Source of the DNA: Sambucus nigra
Taxonomy: Eukaryota; Streptophyta; Magnoliopsida; Dipsacales; Adoxaceae
Length of the DNA: 64,000 nucleotides
Direction: 5' to 3'
NCBI GenBank assembly: GCA_949130495.1
Contig: OX422213.1
Location: forward strand, 535,913,467-535,977,466
Shown here in pieces: positions 51,440 to 61,279 of this stretch (position 1 is its first letter; the number at the start of each line of letters is the position of its first letter). Position numbers and translations under genes: made by a program. The notes beneath the pieces are model-generated. The model was not told where the DNA came from and made no database searches. It was given only the letters and a program-made list of their open reading frames with translations.

Positions 51440-51535
51440 AAAATGATGTCGTGCTTTTCGTGGCCAAGTGTATCACTTGTCATGAAGTGAAGGTCGAGCA
51501 CCAAAAGCCAGTAGGGTTGTTGCAACCCCTACATG
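51440..51535 (+). pseudogene. Ty3/gypsy integrase zinc-finger fragment
   Basis: The plus strand translates as KNDVVLFVAKCITCHEVKVE followed by HQKPVGLLQPL. This is the CX2C end of the HHCC zinc-binding domain of gypsy integrase and the linker after it; family members read close to KCxTCQQVKAEHQKPAGLLQPL. The upstream His pair and the downstream catalytic core are absent, and the preceding codons are broken by a stop. It is an isolated scrap, opposite in strand to the gypsy gag at 53 kb, so it probably belongs to another element. Confidence 0.8.
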
Positions 51536-52001
51536 AACATGACACAACTCGAACTCCGATACAACATGACATGGCTATTAACTAATTGGGTATTGGTTGA
51601 GTAAATATTGACACTAACCTGATAGAACATCACATGAAAACCCAGTATGACATGGCACACGCTAAAATTGAATAATTATTGGTTGAGTAACTATATTTTA
51701 CCACAGTTTCTGATAGAAAATAAAAATTCAATTGTTTTTCAATTTTCGTAACTTTGTTATCCAAACACACCCTAAAATTAATTGCTAATACGAAACAATA
51801 AAAAAGAACTAGAGCGGAGGGTAAAGCAAACTTACATTGGTGGTGCTCTTTGGACATGGAAAGCTCTAGCCCCGCAACCCAAGAAAAAACTAGAAACAAA
51901 AATCAAAGAAATTCCCATTCATTAACATCAAATAATGAAATGTAAAAAAATAATGAAATGTTAAAATTTTGAATATAAGAAGCACCAAATTGGGTTTAGA
52001 C
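51536..52001. other. Spacer between the gypsy scrap and the NDUFB8 fragment
   Basis: AT-rich sequence. A minus-strand frame (~51,830-51,899) ends in a GTAAGT donor-like site but matches no protein I recognise. It does not resemble the NDUFB8 exon expected next. Confidence 0.5.
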
Positions 52002-52300
52002 CTTGCCAACAGTATCTGCAATATGGTCAATACAAGGCTCGGGTAAGGCAGTCCTGTCATCCCAGGTCAGCTCATCATTTACAGGAAGCTGAAACAAACC
52101 AAAAAATGAAAAAAAAAAGAGTTAGGGTTTTGTTTTTTGTGATTTTGTGAGTAAAAACGTTAAGATTGGATTGTGGGGGGCTTACGGGTTTGTCAGGGAC
52201 GATATGTTTGCCAACTGGGAGGTCCATGCCAGAGCGTAGGCGGAGAGAGGAGGAGATGGAGCGAGAAACGACGCCATGCCGCCCATGATCGGAGAAGCGA
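52002..52300 (-). pseudogene. NDUFB8: NDUFB8 (ASHI)-like gene fragment, two exons and an intron
   Basis: Resembles the plant homologue of mitochondrial complex I subunit NDUFB8, an accessory membrane-arm subunit. One exon ends at 52,186 with SSSLRLRSGM then LPVGKHIVPDKP, followed by a GTAAG donor at 52,181-52,185. A 97-bp intron ending TTTCAG leads into an 87-bp exon (52,002-52,088) coding 29 residues, LPVNDELTW...PEPCIDHIADTVGK, followed by a GT donor. Family resemblance ends there. The expected next exon (family: YEALAWLCGG) is not found to the left. The upstream part appears to have a 1-bp deletion near 52,275-52,280 (the MGG and GVVSRS pieces are in different frames), and no normal ATG is present. 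Intron retention argues for a captured or truncated genomic copy, not a retrocopy. Confidence 0.75.
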
Positions 52301-52535
52301 AGCAGAGAGAGGGAGAAAAGCTTGAGGTGGGCAGCCGCCGCTGCTCGTCCCCACGAAATCTCACCTGCTACTCATGAAATCTCCTTACTCCATACCAGCT
52401 CCTTACTCCATAACCAATATCGCACCTACTACCCACGAAATCCCTATCGCTTCCATACCAGTGTTTGGGGAAGAAAGAAATAAGATATGAGCGGGGAAAT
52501 GAAAATATGAAGAGAATGTTTTTTTAGGATTGACA

Positions 52536-52977
52536 CTGGTCACGATCAAGAGCCGTGACCCATCAACTGTGACCCATCAATGAGTCTAAGTTATGTGTTC
52601 ACCACCTATTGGTCACGGCCCATAGCAGTGACCCATGCTAATAAATGGTCACGGCCTCTAGTCGTGACCCAATATATGTGTGTTTTGTGCTTCGTCATGC
52701 CTATGGTCACGAACAAAGTTCGTGACCCATCCACGAACAAGCTTGGAGGGAATTTTGGCCCGAAGATGGTCACAATCTGGTCACGACCCAAGTTCTTGAC
52801 CCACAGTAGTCAGGGATTTGGTCCGTGACCCCTTCCAGAGCATCCATGACTCAGTGTGGTAATGAATATGGTCACGCCAAAAAATGAGATGGTCACAGCC
52901 CAAGTTTGCGACCAGCTGGTCGCGGATTTGGGCCGTGACCCACTGGGCGTGACCATTCACAGGATTTGTTGTAGTGC
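52536..52977 (-). mobile_element. CACTA (En/Spm-type) transposon end with subterminal repeats
   Basis: The minus strand begins CACTACAACAAATCC at 52,977, a standard CACTA terminal sequence. Inward there are many short motifs GGTCACG and its complement CGTGACC in both orientations (for example near 52,538, 52,613, 52,662, 52,707, 52,783, 52,873 and 52,958). Such subterminal arrays bind the transposase in this superfamily. I could not find a matching CACTACAA terminus on the left, so this is one end or an internally deleted copy. The left limit is where the GGTCAC motifs stop. The end abuts the gypsy gag at 52,978. Confidence 0.8.
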
Positions 52978-53799
52978 ATGTCCCTGCCTAGAGTCACCAG
53001 ATTGAAATTTCTTAGTAAGGTCCCCCTGATGGGAACTCTGCTCACCCTGACAGACCTGCCCCTGAGCTACTGGTGCCCCATTGGAACTACTACCTCCTAT
53101 CCGGCCCTGCTGGTTGAACTCTCTGGTTCGTTTTCTCCCCTGATGATGGAAGAGGTGGTCCTGGCATTGCAATAGGGCTACGTTGAGTACATTAGTATAA
53201 GTACCCAACGACAGATTACCCAAGAGGTGGTGACGAATCCTCCAGGTCAAGCCCTCCATGAACATCTAAATCTTCTTTTCTTTGGTAGGTACCTCATCTG
53301 GCAATATAGTAATCAATCTCATGAACTCCTCTTCATACTCTGTAATAGTCATACTTTCCTTCTTGATATTTAACAGTCTCCGCCTCATCACAGTCTGCAC
53401 AGCGGAAGGAAAGTATTTACGATGGAACTATACCCAAAAACTCTGAATCGTCATATTGTTCCTCTCCTACAAAGTGGTGGTGGACTCCCACCACTGTAAG
53501 GCAGTCCTTACTAGCTTGAAGGAAGACAATAACTGTCTCTAAATATCTATGCACTCGTACATGCGAAGATACCTCTCGATGTCTTTCTTCCATTGGCTCG
53601 CGATGATAATATTAGAACTGCCCAAGAACTCTGAGGGATATGCCCTCTGAAAGGCATCCCTAACTCTCTCCCATACAGTGGGAAACTAAGATAGAACTGG
53701 CGCCATAGCCTGAACCTGGGGTAAAGCCTGTTCTACCACCGCTAAACCTTCATTCACCGCCTGAGCAACTATGGCGGCAACCTCAGTTACGTTCATTGT
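52978..53799 (-). pseudogene. Ty3/gypsy gag with five in-frame TAG codons
   Basis: One frame runs from ATG 53,797-53,799 to the CACTA boundary. It has the retrotransposon_gag features WWES, FLGS, EYEEEFMRL and MEGLTWRIRHHL, then a Gln/Gly/Ser-rich tail. Five TAG codons interrupt it at 53,686, 53,539, 53,467, 53,428 and 53,266 (first base, plus coordinates), with no frameshift. Each falls where a Gln codon (CAG) would suit the family. The gene is truncated at its 3' side by the CACTA end; protease and RT are not in this window. Confidence 0.88.
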
Positions 53800-54033
53800 T
53801 CCCTGAGCGTGAGTTGTTGGCTGCTCTGGTTAGGCATTCTTGTCCCTCGGGCTTGTCTCAGAGGCATCTGAAATGAGAAGGAATTCATAAGTCCATAGTT
53901 CTTATTAAATCTCAAATAGTTGAAGACATAATCACATAAATAAGAATACAACAGTCCTAAAAATAGGGATCTATATCAATGATGCTAAGCTCGAAGCATA
54001 ATAGCCGTACAGATCTTAAGGACACTAGAACCT

Positions 54034-54048
54034 GATGCTATGATACCA
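54034..54048 (-). other. Primer binding site of the gypsy element
   Basis: The minus strand reads TGGTATCATAGCATC, one mismatch from the initiator-tRNA-Met site TGGTATCAGAGC. It lies 2 bp inside the LTR. A leader of ~235 bp without a gene (53,800-54,033) separates it from gag. Confidence 0.85.
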
Positions 54049-55383
54049 CCTGTGAGACCCCACCCAATTAAATACCGAGTGATCACTCCTTTATTAAATT
54101 AAATCAAAGCATGCAGTTGGTTCATACTTAGCATCACTGGTGAAAAACAGGTTTTTCTTTATTAATCAAATAATAATAATTAAGCTAAGTGTCAAAACAT
54201 TTAATTTTATAGATTAAGTTCTATTGTTATGATTTGATATACGAAACCATTTTCATGAACACAGATAATGATATTAAATACCAAACCATCCAAGTTGAAT
54301 AAACAGACTAGATTAATCAATCCAAATAAAAATATCCCAAATCGAAGGACAATGAAATAATTAAAACAATCCTAACTAAAACTGAATAGTAAAATAATAA
54401 AGAGTACAAGTCTCTCTCTGAACTAAATAAAAACTGGAAATGGGCATCACATACCCCATCTAAAATTACAAAGTGAAGAGCTGAGATGATAAGGATGAAG
54501 TCGTCTAAAGGCAAAGACCTGCAACTCCTACACTAGCTGCAACATGTTAACAATACAAAGATTTAAATCTGTCGCTCATGTGGCTAGGCGCCTGTAATAC
54601 ATATACATATACAAGAGAAAGAAGAGATGACAGGAAACGGTTCAGAGACTGAGTGTAAAATATCTTTAAAATAGTTTACCGGGTATATAAAATGCTTACT
54701 AGTGATATTACATACATGTTAGTGCCTCGACACTCACATGAGAATTTTCACCTCTCAACTAATGTGCACGCCTAACGTAGTACTGAATTACTCTAGATGA
54801 AGTTAACCCAGTACCCAATCTCCCCTTACCAATCCTAATTCACGTGATCGCATGACTATAGTTTATATATGATAACCTCTTCTTATGAATTTACCAAGCC
54901 AGCTATGCACATCTCAATACAGCCTTAAGTTCTCAGCCGATTAATTTATTTAATATTAATTACTCAATTTTATCTACTTACAAGCACAGTAGATGAATCA
55001 CAGGTACACATATTTATCACTCCTAATATATATACTAATAGGGCACCCCACATAAATATATGGTGTTGGCATACTCTATTATCAATTCCCCGTATCTCTC
55101 ATACAAAAGGGAAATACTAGTTCGGAATCACTCTCGAACTGTATTAACACAAAACACACATATTGGAGGTTAAGCATAGTTCCCGATCACTAACAGGTCA
55201 GCACATACCCTCACGTCTCTTAGGACCATCTGATTATCATTATCAGATAGCCTATAACAAGAATCCTATGTTCTGGGTATAAGTCAATACCACCTATAAA
55301 GGTCACATCGAGATAAGACTATCCCATCGCGGAAACCTTCGTGATAGCAAGTAGCCCGGGTCTTATTAAACACAAATGTTCAC

Positions 55384-55387
<4 letters not shown>

Positions 55388-55416
<29 letters not shown>
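55388..55416. repeat. (AT)n microsatellite inside the gypsy LTR
   Basis: An uninterrupted AT dinucleotide run of about 29 bp. Confidence 0.95.
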
Positions 55417-55419
<3 letters not shown>

Positions 55420-55874
55420 CATTATTCAGGTAGGTATACCCATGACCCATAACATATTCTAACCATATGCAGCACATAGCACCCTTGTCCTACGTATAAT
55501 TAATTCTTCCTATTATTTTCCCAATTACTGCAAGTTCTTAGGTACTTCTCGACTCTCGAAGTGTATCATTTTAAGTAATGTAAAATCAGTAGGATTACCC
55601 TCTCTACCCTACTGGTCTAAGTCATCATCGTCTTGCACAATCCTCAATTTATCGCACACGTAATCATAACCCATTTTATACCCTCGTAATCTCCACCATC
55701 TAATTCCATATGAAATCGTACTACCCGGACCTTGCCCACAAACCTACTGGTCCTTATCAAGTTCCATTATGATATTTAAATTATGTATAATTCTCCTTAT
55801 ACATTGCGGTTAGATTAACATTTAAAAAGGAAAGAGATTCGAATTTCAAGAGGAGTCGATTGATTGTTGGGAAT

Positions 55875-55890
55875 GGTCGATCGATCGACC
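55875..55890. repeat. 16-bp palindrome in the gypsy LTR
   Basis: GGTCGATCGATCGACC is a perfect palindrome. It could be a protein-binding site in the LTR promoter or a chance expansion of GATC. Confidence 0.7.
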
Positions 55891-57004
55891 GAGCAGGTAT
55901 TGGCCCAGATTCTGCAATTCTTTGCCTAAGGGGTCCTTCGATTTTAATCATCTAAACCTCCATTAAAATTTACAAAACTCCCAACCAAACATCACAAACA
56001 TTATATATATAGGTATGGGTGATTTCTAACGTAAAACATTCATTAATTCTCCAAGAAGTATCATTAAATGGATTTAAATTCAGGATTTGGTCTCTAACCC
56101 TAGTCTACCATTTTAATTCAAGAATCCACATGTTATTTCCAGATTACCTCTTCTAATCATCAATAAAAATCACGATAAATGTTCTACATGTGATAGGGAC
56201 ATCATCCTAACATAATTCTATCCAATTATGTGAATTCTAGTGTTCCAAATACATTTAATCTTCATGAAAACTCGTAATTATCATTCCTACGCTAACATGG
56301 ATGATATATCAACTCAAAAACAACAAGATAGATACTTACCTCAAGAATGAAGATCTGAATTTCTGGGATAAGTTCCTCTTCCTCGGATCTACACTTCGGC
56401 GGTGCTTGTGGTGAAAATGGTGCAACTAGGATGATTCTAGCCTTGGGAAAGCTCTTGACTTATCTCGTTTAATGTCTTCTGTGAGTTGTGTTTGTTCTAA
56501 CCCTAGAAGACAACCTCTAACAACGGATATAGCCTTATGATTTCGTCATCAATTAAGGACTAAAATTGGAAATTACCAAAATGCCCTCCCAGTTTGTCGA
56601 TTAGGCCTAAAAATGTCCCGAGACCCAAACTAAATCCACGGGTATAATTTTTTTACTATCTCGACCCTTTCGAACACATTGGCGCACTTGAAATGACCAT
56701 ACGGGTGACTTAGAATTAATTTACTTTTTATCCCAATAATTTAGTCCCGACGGGACTGACACGCGTGTCCCGACTTAATTTCTATAACTGTCGTATTATT
56801 CACTGGCGACAATTTTAATAAATTCAATCTCATATATTACTTTACTCATTAAGTAATATTTAACATAATTCTTATCAATAATTACTAACTCCCGTCACGC
56901 TAGTAAATATTCAATTTAAAATCTAGATTAATATTTAATTAATTTATCTCAATTTAATTTAATTAATTCCATAATTAAGGGCCATAAAAATACGGGGTAT
57001 TACA

Positions 57005-57446
57005 ATACTCTTAGGGATAAGTTTTCTTTCATTGATGGGGAGCGAGATAAGCTTCTAGGATTTATTGAAAATATGAAGAAGGAGTCCCTAAAATTGAAAG
57101 AGTTTAATTCTTTGTTTGATCTAAAATTTTGAAGTTAAATGATGATTTAAAAGACTCGAGTAGTGTTGGAACTAATGGTAATGGCTCACATGTTTCTAAT
57201 GCTTAGAGTGTTAAAGTCAAGACTAATGTATATTTTAAAGGGTCAACGAAAACCAAGTACATTAGAAAATGTCAACCCATAGGTAACATTCCTCCCATTT
57301 ATACATGTTCACATTGTGATAGGAATGGTTAAATTTGGTGTTTTTGTTATAATCTTGGAAGTGGTCCCAAGAAGTTCAAGTGTAGTGTTCCATCGATTCC
57401 CATAACCCCTCGCATTAGGTATACTCATGTTTGGGTTAGGAAATAA
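57005..57446 (+). pseudogene. Sirevirus 2 gag C-terminal fragment
   Basis: Translates as a Glu/Lys/Leu-rich coiled-coil end (RDKLLGFIENMKKESLKLKE). A frameshift at ~57,125 leads into DDLKDSSSVGTNGNGSHVSN and then a decayed zinc knuckle YTCSHCDRNG-stop-IWCFCYN, in which the His position is now a TAA. It ends VWVRK-stop (57,444-57,446). In autonomous relatives the knuckle is followed by the protease, which is missing here. Confidence 0.82.
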
Positions 57447-59110
57447 ATTTTGGAGACGTTAATTTTAGGTTTGTTGATTCTCACATGCTTCACATGCCAT
57501 TGCTTATGGATGATTGCTTGCATGATTTTATTTGTCATACTCTAGTCTTGATTTTTGATATTATTTTGCTAGTGCTATGACTTATATATCTTTTGTATTA
57601 TATTTTTCTTTATTTAGTCATATTTAAAAGATACAAAAAGATTTTGTTTTGATAATTTTTTTAGAAAAATACAAAAAGATTTTCGATTTTTGTGTATTTT
57701 AATTTTACACATTTGATGTGGCATATTGGTGTGTTTGAATCTAATTCACTATGCAATTTCCATGTGTCTAGGACATTTGTTTATGACTTTAGATACTTAG
57801 ATTGATTTGAACCATATTTATGGAGATTTTCCGAACTTGACTTGCTTTATGGATTCGATTTTGTATATGCCTCCACACACACATGCATGAGCTTATTGGA
57901 TTTTGATTTCATGATATATTTTTGAGCTTGGTGAGATGTTCTCCCATCAATTTTGTAATCTACATGATTATATGACTGGGTGGATTTGTTCATGGAAGAA
58001 CCGTTTCCCGTGAGAGTTTGTTTAGTATTGAAAAAAATATGAGTGTACACGGGAAAGGGTTGCGAGAGGCAAGTGAAATCGTCGTGAAAACCACCGTTTA
58101 AAAGAGCCGAAGAAAAAATTAAGGCAATAAAAAGCACAAATTTGTCAAAAAAAAGGGGCCACATAGTTTAGGTTGCTTGATCATTCAAAACAAATCACTT
58201 CAATAGAAAAGAAAAGAATATAATAAATGATCATGTTTATCTTTTGAGGGAGTTTAGTTGAAGAATAACGGGTTTGCACAATGATAACTAGTTATGCTTA
58301 TTTTGTCATGACACTATTGATTTGTAGAATCATCAATACTGTAGGCTTGTGTGCATTGCGCTTGTTTTGTTCATTAAGTTCAACTTTATTTATCACTTAA
58401 GTCTAAATCTTAGTTTGATAAAGTTTTATGGTCAATTAGAACTTCTTGAACATATTTGAATGTTTTGGCTATAATTATTTTGTTACTAGTTCACACCCAT
58501 TCATTCCATCCCACATGTTTCGACATATTGATACTATGTTAGTGTGTAAAGTTTATGCATTTTGTGTCATGTTTTGTAGTCGTTAATACCTATATATGTG
58601 TGTCAGATTTGCTTTGATTTATTTTGCATATATATGATATATAGTAATGTATGTAGTATTTGAAAAAGTTGAAAATTTTCAAAAATAGTAGGTTGTTTGC
58701 CTTTGAGATTATCATTATATGTGATCGATTTATATCTTTTTTTATGATACTTATCCTCTATGTGATGCTTCGTATTTTATGTTTATGCTTCTATTTCGGA
58801 TAAAAACAAAGGGGGAGAGCAAATTAAAATGAGTTTGATTTTTGGGCCAGAATTTATTTATGAGTTTTACTTTATTTCAAACTCGATGTATCACGAGGTA
58901 CATGTTTTCTTCTCATGCGTGTAGGTACTTAAAGAGGAATTCAAGACATACGAATGAAGACAAGTTTTGGGAAGAAGAAGAAGTTTGAAGACAAAGAGAC
59001 TTATGCCATTCATTTCTAAGGTTGGGAATGGTGTTAGTATTTTTATCATAGGATATTTTTTATTTTAATTTGGTGTTAGGTCATGTTTATTTGTTTTGTA
59101 CCGGAATATC
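57447..59110 (+). other. 3' noncoding region of Sirevirus 2
   Basis: AT-rich, with no recognisable gene. It has two copies of ATACAAAAAGATTTT at 57,631-57,645 and 57,669-57,683 (38 bp apart). The same motif is repeated at ~40-bp spacing in Sirevirus 1. A PPT-like AAAGGGGGAGAG run lies near 58,808. The minus-strand open frame at 57.8-58.2 kb has no recognisable domain. Confidence 0.7.
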
Positions 59111-59124
59111 CAAAGGGGGATATT
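59111..59124 (+). other. Polypurine tract of Sirevirus 2
   Basis: CAAAGGGGGATATT directly precedes the LTR start TGTAAGAAC. Its G5 core matches the PPT of Sirevirus 1. Confidence 0.85.
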
Positions 59125-60228
59125 TGTAAGAACAATTTTTTTAACATTGTTCATAGCATAACTTAGGCTAGTTTGGCTTATCACGTTACAAATCGTCACG
59201 CACCGTCAAGACGAACTGAACTCAAGCACCTCCAAGTTTGAAAACATCCTGAGATCTTGTAAAGGTATAAAAATAATTTAGAGGTTAAATTATTTTACAT
59301 AATTATATTTTGGGATGTTTATTTTATATAAAAAATGAACAAGAACTTTTATTTTCAAAAAAGAAAAATATTTTCGGAGTTTACTATAGGCGGAGTTTTA
59401 ATATTTCATTTTTCTCATTCAAATGACTTTTCAATGTTGTTAAAATGACTTTGCAATGTCATTAGATCTCTCATTTGATGGATGCTTCTAATATGGATTA
59501 AATGAAGCTTTCTGTTTTGATTATATTTAGGTCGTTAGAAGCGAGATGAAATCTTGTTAGAACGAGATTTGTATCTCGTTAGAACGGCCTGTATATATTG
59601 TTCGAACGACGTGCTGCCTTAAGTTTTGTGTAAATACTTATTTTGTGATGGGAACGTTTAAGACTTTTACCAACTCCGTTTCTGCATAATTTCTGCAAAA
59701 GTTCTTCAAGTTCTGTGTTATAAAAATATTGTTTAATTAACAATAAAACATCCTTGTATATTGTTCTTTTAAATTCGTTTAAACCCTAGAAAATTTAGTA
59801 TCTTTGGATTCACCTTGTGGAGAGGATCTCTCAAGTGAATTGGGATACCTGCGGTGACTCACTACTGAAGACGAAGGCTGAGGCTGACGTAGGACTAAGG
59901 TCTTGTGATTCTTGCGAGGATCATAGTTGTTAACTAGAGATTTGCGAAGATCGGCGCGTTATACTTGTGGAGGTTATTAAGTATTTTGTAAGTCGACTAT
60001 CTTATAGATTTCTAAGTGAATAAAAGGTTTTACCCGAAAGGTTTTTTTTCATGAAACTTGACCTTAGTTGAATGATTTCTTAATTGTTTGTTTAATTTAT
60101 ATACTTATCACAATAAATGCATGCTTAGGATAAAAAGATAAAATATGTTTTAAAATTGGCTTTCGCATTTATAAATTGGTGTTGCAATTTATGTTTGGAA
60201 CCACCATGAAATTATTTGCACATTTACA
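59125..60228 (+). repeat. LTR of Sirevirus 2 (1,104 bp)
   Basis: It starts TGTAAGAAC and ends ATTTACA, with 5-bp inverted termini TGTAA/TTACA. A PPT lies on its left and AAT plus PBS on its right, so both boundaries are independently supported. Internally there is a 22-bp direct repeat of AAATGACTTT(T/G)CAATGT (59,421 and 59,443), TTAGAACGAGAT-type repeats, and an AATAAAACA polyadenylation-like motif near 59,743. No second copy lies in the window. Confidence 0.87.
59561..59599 (+). promoter_or_regulatory. Putative LTR promoter: inverted repeat plus TATA box
   Basis: AACGAGATTTGTATCTCGTT (59,561-59,580) is a perfect 8-bp inverted repeat with a 4-nt loop. A TATA-like TGTATATATT follows at 59,590-59,599. 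Further TCGTTAGAA motifs lie just upstream. This fits an LTR core promoter, but the start site is inferred. Confidence 0.5.
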
Positions 60229-60231
60229 AAT

Positions 60232-60243
60232 TGGTATCAGAGC
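60232..60243 (+). other. Primer binding site after the Sirevirus 2 LTR
   Basis: TGGTATCAGAGC, an exact match to the initiator-tRNA-Met primer site. The AAT spacer is the same as in Sirevirus 1. Confidence 0.88.
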
Positions 60244-60573
60244 TTTTATCTATTTTTTACATTCCCATTATATTCTTCTTCTCATTCTCTCTCTTTTTCC
60301 CCTTGGCCCCCAAGTGGGAGCCATTGATCTTAGGGGAATCCCCTTTTAATCTCTTCAATGACTTCACCCCATTGGATAATATGCTCACTCTCCTCTTTAT
60401 AGGGGGTTATATCTCTTTCTCTTCTTCTTCTTCTACTTCTTCTTCTTCTTCTTCTCATTCCTCTTGTTCTTCCTCTTCCTCTAATAAAATTAGTTTAGAA
60501 GGCCCACTTCAAGAGTTTTTAATATAGGGACTTTATCTACAAATCGAGCAATAAAACTACTGGTGGTATTCTT
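60244..60573 (+). repeat. Short leader-like stretch and (TTC)n-rich microsatellite
   Basis: No gag start follows the PBS. From ~60,413 to 60,480 the sequence is dominated by TTC/CTT triplets, which give an artefactual poly-serine frame. The rest shows nothing recognisable. Confidence 0.8.
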
Positions 60574-61279
60574 TTACTCTAGCAGGTAAGCTGCAGAACG
60601 AGGGTGCTTGCTGTCAGGAAGTCTCTCTTGAACTCTCCAAGCGTTGAGGAGATCAGCAACTTTCACCTTGCTCATGTCAGGTTCTTGAATTTTATCGCGT
60701 GTTATAAAACAAAGGAAGAAAATATAAACCAGAGGACGAGAAACATAAATAGTGAGCAAGTAAATAGAAGAAAAAGGACAACAAGTAAATAGAAGTAAAG
60801 AAAAAATGACCTATTTGATCCTTCCCCCATTCAAGGATGTTTCCAATTCCTAGCAATAAATCCAGGACCCCAATAATGTTTATGGGAGTTGAGAAGATTC
60901 AAAACTAAAATCCTAACAACCTTTCTCATCTTTAACTACAAAATATCATCATTGGTATGTGACCGAAGGTAGTTTTAACAACCTCAGCAAGTCCTAAATT
61001 GGTCCCATATAGCTCATTTGTTCTATGGACCCCATTTATAATTTTACAAATATTTGGGGCACATTTTGCAGGGACAATATCGAAGTACTTGAAGAACCTT
61101 AGAAAAATGGGGTTTGGGGAAAAAGTGACCCCCCTATGTGATCAAGAGGGTATGAATCCAGTGCCCCCTTGTATGTCATAGACATCTTTGGGGATAGGGG
61201 CACAATTGATTTCTACCCATTGAGGAATATTGTAAGATTCCCTACATTCTGCTATAGTTATGTTATCTAAAAGTGCCAT
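60574..61279 (-). pseudogene. Degenerate transposon-type ORF (possible Transposase_28-like)
   Basis: ATG at 61,277-61,279 opens MALLDNITIAECRESYNIPQ and the frame runs to TGA at 61,142-61,144. In another frame TFSPNPIFLRFFKYFDIVPA then KCAPNICKIING follows. The arrangement resembles the 'putative gypsy type transposon' domain (PF04195), which has an LRFPLHPF...LAPxQLxPN pattern. Further left a frame reads DMSKVKVADLLNAWRVQERL then PDSKHPRSAAYLLE, possibly a later exon of the same gene. It is broken by stops and frame changes. The assignment rests on remembered family pattern only, and the two parts may be unrelated. Confidence 0.4.

Larger units (their letters stand above)
54051..57004 (-). 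repeat. 5' LTR (2,954 bp) of the gypsy element
   Basis: In element orientation it starts TGTAATACCCCGTATTTTTA at 57,004 and ends GGGTCTCACA at 54,051, followed by GG and the PBS. The TGTAATACCCCG start and the ~3-kb length are typical of chromovirus-type (Tekay/Del-like) gypsy LTRs. It contains no gene; minor features are an (AT)n run and a GGTCGATCGATCGACC palindrome. The 3' LTR is not in the window. The outer edge abuts Sirevirus gag sequence, so the element inserted there. Confidence 0.88.
57005..60228 (+). mobile_element. Second Sirevirus: gag tail, 3' region, PPT and LTR
   Basis: A plus-strand remnant in the order gag C-terminal half, noncoding 3' region with ACAAAAAGATTTT repeats, polypurine tract and one LTR. 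No protease, integrase or RT lies between gag and the 3' region. Either pol was deleted or this was a gag-only non-autonomous derivative. The 5' half is cut off by the gypsy LTR ending at 57,004. An intact PBS directly after the LTR (60,232) is unexpected for a 3' LTR and suggests a tandem or recombined arrangement. Confidence 0.8.

Noticed and set aside
52580..52828. Open frames over the GGTCAC-rich stretch
   Set aside because: Coding potential is produced by the CACTA subterminal repeats; no domain.
57847..58164. 105-residue minus-strand open frame
   Set aside because: Lies antisense in the noncoding 3' region of Sirevirus 2, with no recognisable motif.
60216..60527. 103-residue serine-rich open frame
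   Set aside because: It spans the LTR end, PBS and a TTC microsatellite.
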